Shown here one piece after another: positions 58,621 to 64,000 of a DNA stretch of 64,000 nt (positions are counted from its first letter, which is position 1; every line of letters begins with the position of its first letter). The position numbers were made by a program, and so were the translations under genes. Under the pieces are notes generated by a model that worked only from the letters and a program-made list of their open reading frames with translations, ran no database searches and was not told where the DNA came from. Origin of the DNA: Sipunculus nudus. Lineage: Eukaryota; Annelida; Sipuncula; Golfingiida; Sipunculidae. The DNA is taken from positions 3,920,339 through 3,984,338 of the forward strand of contig CM049316.1 of NCBI GenBank assembly GCA_026874595.1. Direction: 5' to 3'.

Positions 58621-59423
58621 TCCCTGGAATAGCTACTGGACTTGTGGGACGGACCGGGAAGGAGGTACATGGGTTTTGGAATGTTCAGGAATATCCATGT
58701 TATACATCAACTGGTCTCCTGGGAAATCCAGCTGTACTTGGGGTATACAGGAATATCTGGTTATTCCGTGATCTCCGATGGGATGACGCAGCACAGAAAA
58801 GGCTGTGTGTATCTATATGTGAGAAGAAATACAACTAGAGAAAAAAATGCCAGACGGCACGTGATATTTAGAAAAAAAAACTGTTTCGCAATATAAGGGA
58901 CTTCATTCAGGCCAAAACTGAATCAACTTTTAAGTTTTTTTGTGAGAAAACTCAAAAATATTTCTTGGATCTTTATCAAACTTGTGCATAGACCTGGACG
59001 AGAACACGAAGCCTTTTTAAAATGGGGCAATGACCTTTACTAGGGGAGTGAATCCGAAAACTTTAGAATAACTGCATTTTTTTTCTTCAAATTTGATACA
59101 CGAATGGTCTCCACCAAGATGACTGACAATTTCAAACATTTGTGACCTTGAGACCGGTGGCCTTGTCAAGTGTCAGTATATGCTTCTTAAGAAGGGGGGC
59201 TATTTTGGAGGGGGTAATGTCTTAATTATCTTCGGTGACACAAATGAATTCCCCGGTCAGGTTATGTTAGATAACGCCTAATAGAATAAAAGGATATACT
59301 CAGGGAGTTTAATAATATTTAATGATGTTGTGATTTGTATTTAGTGTTGTTCTTAACATTGGTTGTGTTGACATAGGCGGTGGAACATTTAATAATATTT
59401 GTTTCAATATGAATTGCTTCAAT
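58621..59423. other. No gene recognised
   Basis: 58650-58900 holds two overlapping short frames without motif. 58915-59290 has core-repeat flavour ('tttgtgaccttgagacc'). An 'aataatatt'-rich run precedes the minisatellite. Confidence 0.4.
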
Positions 59424-59850
59424 ATTGCGCTGGGGGGAGCGTGAGGTAAAATCCCACGAGAGGGCTATATTGGCCCTGGAGTATATATTGCGCTGAGTGG
59501 GACGTGTGGTAAAATCCCACGAGAGGGCTATATTGGCCCTGGAGTATTTATTGCGCTGAGTGGGGCTGGAGGTAAAATCCCACGAGAGGGCTATATTGGC
59601 CCTGGAGTATATATTGCGCTGAGTGGAACGTGTGGTAAAATCCTACGAGAGGGCTAATTGGCCCTGGAGTATATTGCGCTGAGCGGAGCGTGAGGTAGAA
59701 TCCCACGAGAGGGCTATATTTGCCCTGGAGTATATTGCGCTGAGCGGAGCGTGAGGTAAAATCCCACGAGAGGGCTATATTGGCCCTGGAGTATATTGCG
59801 CTGAGCGGAGCGTGAGGTAAATCCCACGAGAGGGCTGTATTGCTCATGGA
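59424..59850 (+). repeat. ~62-bp minisatellite, seven copies
   Basis: The box 'ttgcgctgag' recurs near 59425, 59488, 59551, 59616, 59676, 59736 and 59797, each followed by 'ggtaaaatcccacgagaggg' and 'ttggccctggagtat'. Period is 60-65 bp. Units alternate between 'gagtgggacgtgtgg' and 'gagcggagcgtgagg' forms. The 119-codon minus frame 59548-59907 is a repeat translation (recurring SPLVGFY), not a gene. Confidence 0.92.
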
Positions 59851-60678
59851 GTTCTGTTTGGAAGTTTTGACGAGCAAGGTGATAGGAATACTGCGAGAGG
59901 TCTTCATTTGTGGAAACCTCTTGTGTTTGTAAGACTGGAGTCAGTCAACGGTGGACGAAAGCCATCTGGGACGTGGTTGGAATAAACATGGTTCGTCACC
60001 CCTTGACGGTGCTTGGATATTTTATTTTTTTCTTTGGTGTAAAAGTTCCCGGTAGATATATGTCTGCTACGTGTGTAATGTGACATGGGGATACTAAGGC
60101 ATCTACGATACCAGAAATTTCTAGTTATTATCAGTCTTACCGCACTGACGTGACCGTGCCACACGAATACATGTGGACACTCTGGATAATGAATTTTCAT
60201 ATGACCGATTTTTGCCGTTGCCGTATTGTTTTTGCTGGATAAACGGACGTGTACATAGTTTAACCATTTTGGACATTTATATTAAATCAGTTAAACATGG
60301 AACAAACCTCCGTTGCATCCACTTGATCCAATCTATCAAAATAAGGGTTTGGGAGCTCACTGAATGGTCACATGACCGCTATGAAGCACCCCCATGTCCA
60401 CATTACTCAGCATGCATCTTGCCATGAGACAAAAATGTGCGTAAATACCTTGATTGGAATAATTTACTTGAATCAGAAGCATAGGCGTGAAAATTGGCCG
60501 TCCAGTCCACTTTAATTTTTTAAAAACATAATTAGGCCTATTTGTCATATTTATGCTTAAATTTCATTTAGGTTTACGGGCAAAGGAGAAGAGGACGTAC
60601 AATTCTCTGTATGACACGTGTAGGTGCCAAGTTACGTTTGCATGTCGCATGTTTGCCGTCCGTTTATTGCGTGTGATA
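59851..60678. other. No gene recognised
   Basis: No motif, splice pattern or transposon end. Short frames on both strands (59904-60200, 60173-60427) lack support. Confidence 0.45.
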
Positions 60679-60712
60679 ACAAGTGACCCATGGGCCATGA
60701 CGCTCAGCTGCC
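60679..60712 (-). mobile_element. 3' end of an inverted family A HINE-like element
   Basis: On the minus strand this reads CAGCTGAGCGTCATGGCC, palindrome-like GGCCCATGGGTC, then CACTTGT. It is the family A 3' end. The element body should extend rightward. No 5' hairpin is seen before the window ends, so the copy is either longer than 3.3 kb (with the hAT insertion at 61054) or truncated. Confidence 0.7.
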
Positions 60713-61053
60713 AGGCATGACCTGCGACATCATGGGTTGCGATTCACAACTTCCACTCAAATTGTTGTATGACCTATATGCCAATTTCGTTGAATCTTTC
60801 TACGTTGACATAAATATTTATCACTTATGTCTGGTTAAAACACAGTGAATTGATGGTCTGAGGCAAATGTATGGTTGTTGAGCTATCAGGAACTAATCCC
60901 ACAGCTTGCTGTCAGTCTCAAAAGGAATACCACACAGGCAAAATATAAGATCAAAATGTATAGCAAAAAAAATCAAGGAAATCCATGCAAGAATTATTGT
61001 GAAATGGGTGCTTCTGTATTAATTGTTATTCAATACTAGCCAACTGTACTAAG

Positions 61054-62301
61054 CAGGGTTGGGTTTTATCTGGGTAAAACTTGTTTAATCCTGGACAATG
61101 GATAAAATTGGGTTTTATCTCGTTTAATCAAGTTTTATCCGGATTATACAGGATTAAACTAGATCAAACTAAGAATCGCCTTGTAAAATTTTATTAAATT
61201 AACATAAATTCTTATCTGGATAAATAAGTTCAGAAGATTTATTGATATATTAAAAATATAAATTAAGTTTCATATCCAATTGGCAATTTACTCCAGGTTC
61301 ACGTTTCACTGTTGTCAGCAATCAGCAGCCACTGTAACTTATGCTCAACACACCAAATGGGGAGCAGTCCATTTGCTTTTATGTAACTCTTCTGGCTAGT
61401 AGTTAATTTTTACAATAGGATGTATCATCTTTATAGCATCATCCTCAGCCATCAAATATTTACTAATAGTCACAGGACAGGCTTACAGGGTGACTTTTGG
61501 AGCCCAGTTGTCAACAACTTATAGTCTTGTGGAGGAGGTTGCCTGAATGACTTTGATCCAATGGAGGTTTCTCCTCTCAGGCTGTCATAACTGGCAGTTT
61601 GTCAAATGGTAGCCAACTGTTGCTGCTTGTGTAAGCATGCCTTAAATTACCAGTGGAGAAAAGACAAACATCTTACTACCCCACATTCAGAGAAACCTAA
61701 TTGGGCAAGATAGCTTAACAAGCATTTTATCATTTGCTTCTGAGAGGCCATACCCTCATTATGGGCTGATGGCATCACTGTATATCTTAAGTCATTTATG
61801 ATATATATGACTGGATTATGTACATCTCTCTCAGATGTAGGAATAGATGTTTATCTGTGAATATATGATTTTCTATGGAACCACTGATTGTTTTACTATA
61901 CATGCGTGAACTGCAGTTATTAAGCTTTTTTATAACGTAATGTACAAAATAGGTGATGTTTTAATAAGTCACACTCTGACTGACCTCTTTAAAGAAGAGA
62001 AATAATTTCATGTTTCAAAATTATTATTAAGATCATCATGGCATCACTATCTGAGAAAAAAAATGTGTTTTATGTATAAATGTATGGTCACATAATAATT
62101 CAGTTAACTAGACACAAATGTTTCTTATTAGAATTGTATTATTGGAAAGTTGAAAGCTTAACTTAAAATAAAATGTATATTTCACAGACAGTATACACCT
62201 AAACTTCGGATAAAACTGGATAAAACCTGTTTTATCCGGTCTGGTTTCATCCGGATTTATCCAGTGGATTAAACCAACTGTTGATAAAACTGCCAACCCT
62301 G
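61054..62301. mobile_element. Second non-autonomous hAT-like element
   Basis: Ends are CAGGGTTGG and CCAACCCTG, identical to the 20331-21922 element. Flanks are GTACTAAG (61046-61053) and GTACTGAG (62302-62309), an 8-bp duplication with one change. Subterminal arrays of 'gataaaac'/'ttttatcc' and 'ggattaaac' in both directions stand in for the 'taaaacctg' arrays of the first element. The interior is unrelated to the first. No transposase. Confidence 0.85.
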
Positions 62302-62399
62302 GTACTGAGCTTTCATAATTGATGGTCATATTTATTAAGAAATCTTTGACCCAATGCAAGATCACATTAAGATACGTCCTACTGCATTCACTTTATTAG

Positions 62400-62700
62400 T
62401 TCTTGAGATAATACGTTCTAAAGGAATTTAAAGATGGCTTCCTGGTGGCCATATTGGATTTTTGACAGGTCGGAAATTGAACCACAAACATCCTCTAAAA
62501 GGGACCAAACATTAAAAAAAATTCACAGAAACTGAACTGACAAAAGGATTTCTACCCGGCTACCTGGCAGACATACTGGATTTCTGACAAGTCTCACATT
62601 TGATATCCCACATCCTCCATTAAGAGACCAAATTTGTGGCAATTGCTCCAAAGAATGTTACAGTTATGAATATCAAAAACAATTCAAAAGGCATGATCAG
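62400..62700. repeat. Two diverged ~130-bp tandem units
   Basis: 'ggcttcctggtggccatatt…ggatttttgacaggtc' (62435-62475) recurs as 'ggctacctggcagacatact…ggatttctgacaagtc' (62559-62595). Both go on to 'acatcctc…agggaccaa'-type text. Confidence 0.7.
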
Positions 62701-63269
62701 GATGGAGAGCTCTCATACCTTTTACATTTGAATGTCCATAAATCTGATATAAGTCTAATATTTTTTAATTATCACCTGGCTTTTCAATGTGGTCAGCAGG
62801 GTAGGTAAATGGCAAAACCTGAAAGAAAAGAAATGCAGAAAGCATCACTAGGAGTCTTGTAATCAAATAAAGCCATCCTAAATCCAGATACAGACCCACA
62901 TATTATCAGAACAAATACTTCCTGGTATATCTGAATTGATTTGATTAATAATATTCAGATATCTAGAAAACTAAGTTTATTGCTATGATTCCATGAAATA
63001 AACTGCAAAATGTTCTAACCATCTAATAAATCAGTAGCTAAACCTTAACACTTTACTCTCATAGTCTTAATGCCTGGCCAATGCATTCTGGCAACAGTGT
63101 TTTTGTTATGCACTAATGATATGTCCTTATCACTCCATCGGCTGATACAAAAGGGAGTCCTATATCACAAGTGTCACTGACAATTATGGGCACAAAGTGA
63201 GATGTACCAGTTGGAATGCAATGGTTATATATACAAGAAAAATAGAGATGGTCTACAAATTAAGATTTT
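62701..63269. other. No gene recognised
   Basis: Non-coding, with no clear repeat period. Confidence 0.4.
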
Positions 63270-64000
63270 TTTTTAACATCCCTGACCTTTGACCTTGGCC
63301 TTTTGCCGACATATCAATTGGATTCTTTTTAAAGTGATGGGTAACTACTAACCACTTAAAACTTGAGTAATCACTTGGCAACCATTGTGTGAACAACTTT
63401 GACCTGCAACCTTTAACCTCCTGACCAGCTGACCTAAATATCAAGAAGCAAAAAGACTCCTAAATATGTTTGAATCAAATTGAGTGATGCATAGATGAGG
63501 CATATGTGAAAGACTGAAGGATTGGGATAAACAGTTTAGCTTGAAATATGTTCACAAGCATTTGGAACAATTTAGTATTGTGACTTTGACCTCTGACCTT
63601 TAGAACTCAACATCAATAGGGTTCTTTCGCTATTGATGTTGAGTCATACAGGTTGAAAAGTTTTCCTTAAAATGACTCCATGCAAGAAGTGGGTGCTGTG
63701 AACTTGACCTTTGACCTCAAAATCAACAGGTCTTTAAACATGTTGGCAGTGAGGCGATATGTCAGTGCTGGAAGGTTTGGAATGAAAATTATAGCTTGAA
63801 ATGTGTCCACAACCTTTTTAAAGAAGTGGATCCTGTGACCTTGACTTTTGACCTCAAAATCTATAGGATTCTTCTCCCACTTGGTGGGTGAGCCAAATGT
63901 AAAAGATCAAAGGATTGGAATGAAAGGTTTGGCTTAAAATGCATCCACAAGCTTTTCAATGAAGTGGGTCCTGTGACCTTGACCTTTGACCTTGTGAACT
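63270..64000. repeat. Tandem repeats carrying TGACCTTTGACCT boxes
   Basis: Units of about 130-150 bp run off the right edge, best seen from about 63570: 'gtgaccttgacctttgacct', then 'caaaatcaataggttctt', then 'aaggattggaatgaaaggtt', then 'ttgaaatgtgtccacaa'. TGACCTTTGACCT is perfect at 63283-63295, 63705-63717 and 63980-63992, with near matches at about 63590 and 63836. The short minus frame at 63253-63444 is not a gene. Confidence 0.82.

Noticed and set aside
59548-59907. 119-codon open frame on the minus strand
   Set aside because: It translates the 62-bp minisatellite; recurring SPLVGFY words come from the DNA repeat.

Overview
The window looks like animal (eukaryotic) nuclear DNA, most likely from a mollusc and probably a bivalve. 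It is AT-rich and gene-poor, with very long non-coding stretches, spliced coding exons, AATAAA-type poly(A) signals, and remains of several eukaryotic transposon orders. The species call is an inference from the repeat style (pearl/Helentron-like elements with tandem-repeat cores) and not from a marker gene.

Layout. 1-1.4 kb: a ~277-bp satellite in an intron, then the last coding exon of an otherwise unseen gene (1091-1230). 2-13.4 kb: a nest of non-autonomous Helentron/HINE-like elements (families A and B), up to three insertion levels deep, with tandem-repeat cores. 13.4-16.5 kb: a minisatellite and a second copy of the satellite. 18.8-20.1 kb: a 5'-truncated CR1/Rex1-like LINE. 20.3-21.9 kb: a hAT-type element with a perfect 8-bp target duplication. 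23.3-24.8 kb: a pogo-like MITE, and a 1.09-kb TIR element carrying a 5S-rRNA-like segment. 24.9-29.4 kb: an L1-like LINE remnant split by a 3.7-kb family A element, which itself holds an inverted 1-kb relative. 30.7-32.3 kb: an intronless aldo-keto reductase ORF preceded by tandem copies of its own splice-acceptor/start region. 33.5-34.3 kb: a 53-bp minisatellite. 34.3-41 kb: mostly unassigned AT-rich sequence with one tRNA-like SINE. 41.5-42.2 kb: a third HINE-like family (C), inserted in one half of a local duplication. 43.8-45.3 kb: an intact single-exon acyltransferase (HHxxxDG) gene with CRE-like sites upstream. 47.1-48.6 kb: a pogo-like TIR element holding another small TIR element. 50.4-55.8 kb: a decayed but structurally complete PAT/Ngaro-type tyrosine-recombinase retroelement with split direct repeats. 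56.0-58.6 kb: an L1-like LINE on the minus strand. 59.4-59.9 kb: a 62-bp minisatellite. 60.7-64 kb: an inverted family A end, a second hAT element, and tandem repeats full of nuclear-receptor-like half-sites.

Only three loci look like host protein-coding sequence: the 3' exon at 1.1 kb, the aldo-keto reductase and the acyltransferase. Nothing indicates that they form a pathway. The rest is a record of nested transposition. Its most distinctive themes are three sequence-unrelated element families built to one plan (5' hairpin, GTCC-type microsatellite, tandem core, inverted copy of the 5' arm, short 3' hairpin, CTWGT end, T|T target) and a 12-bp palindrome, GGTGGCGCCACC, that recurs across different repeat families.
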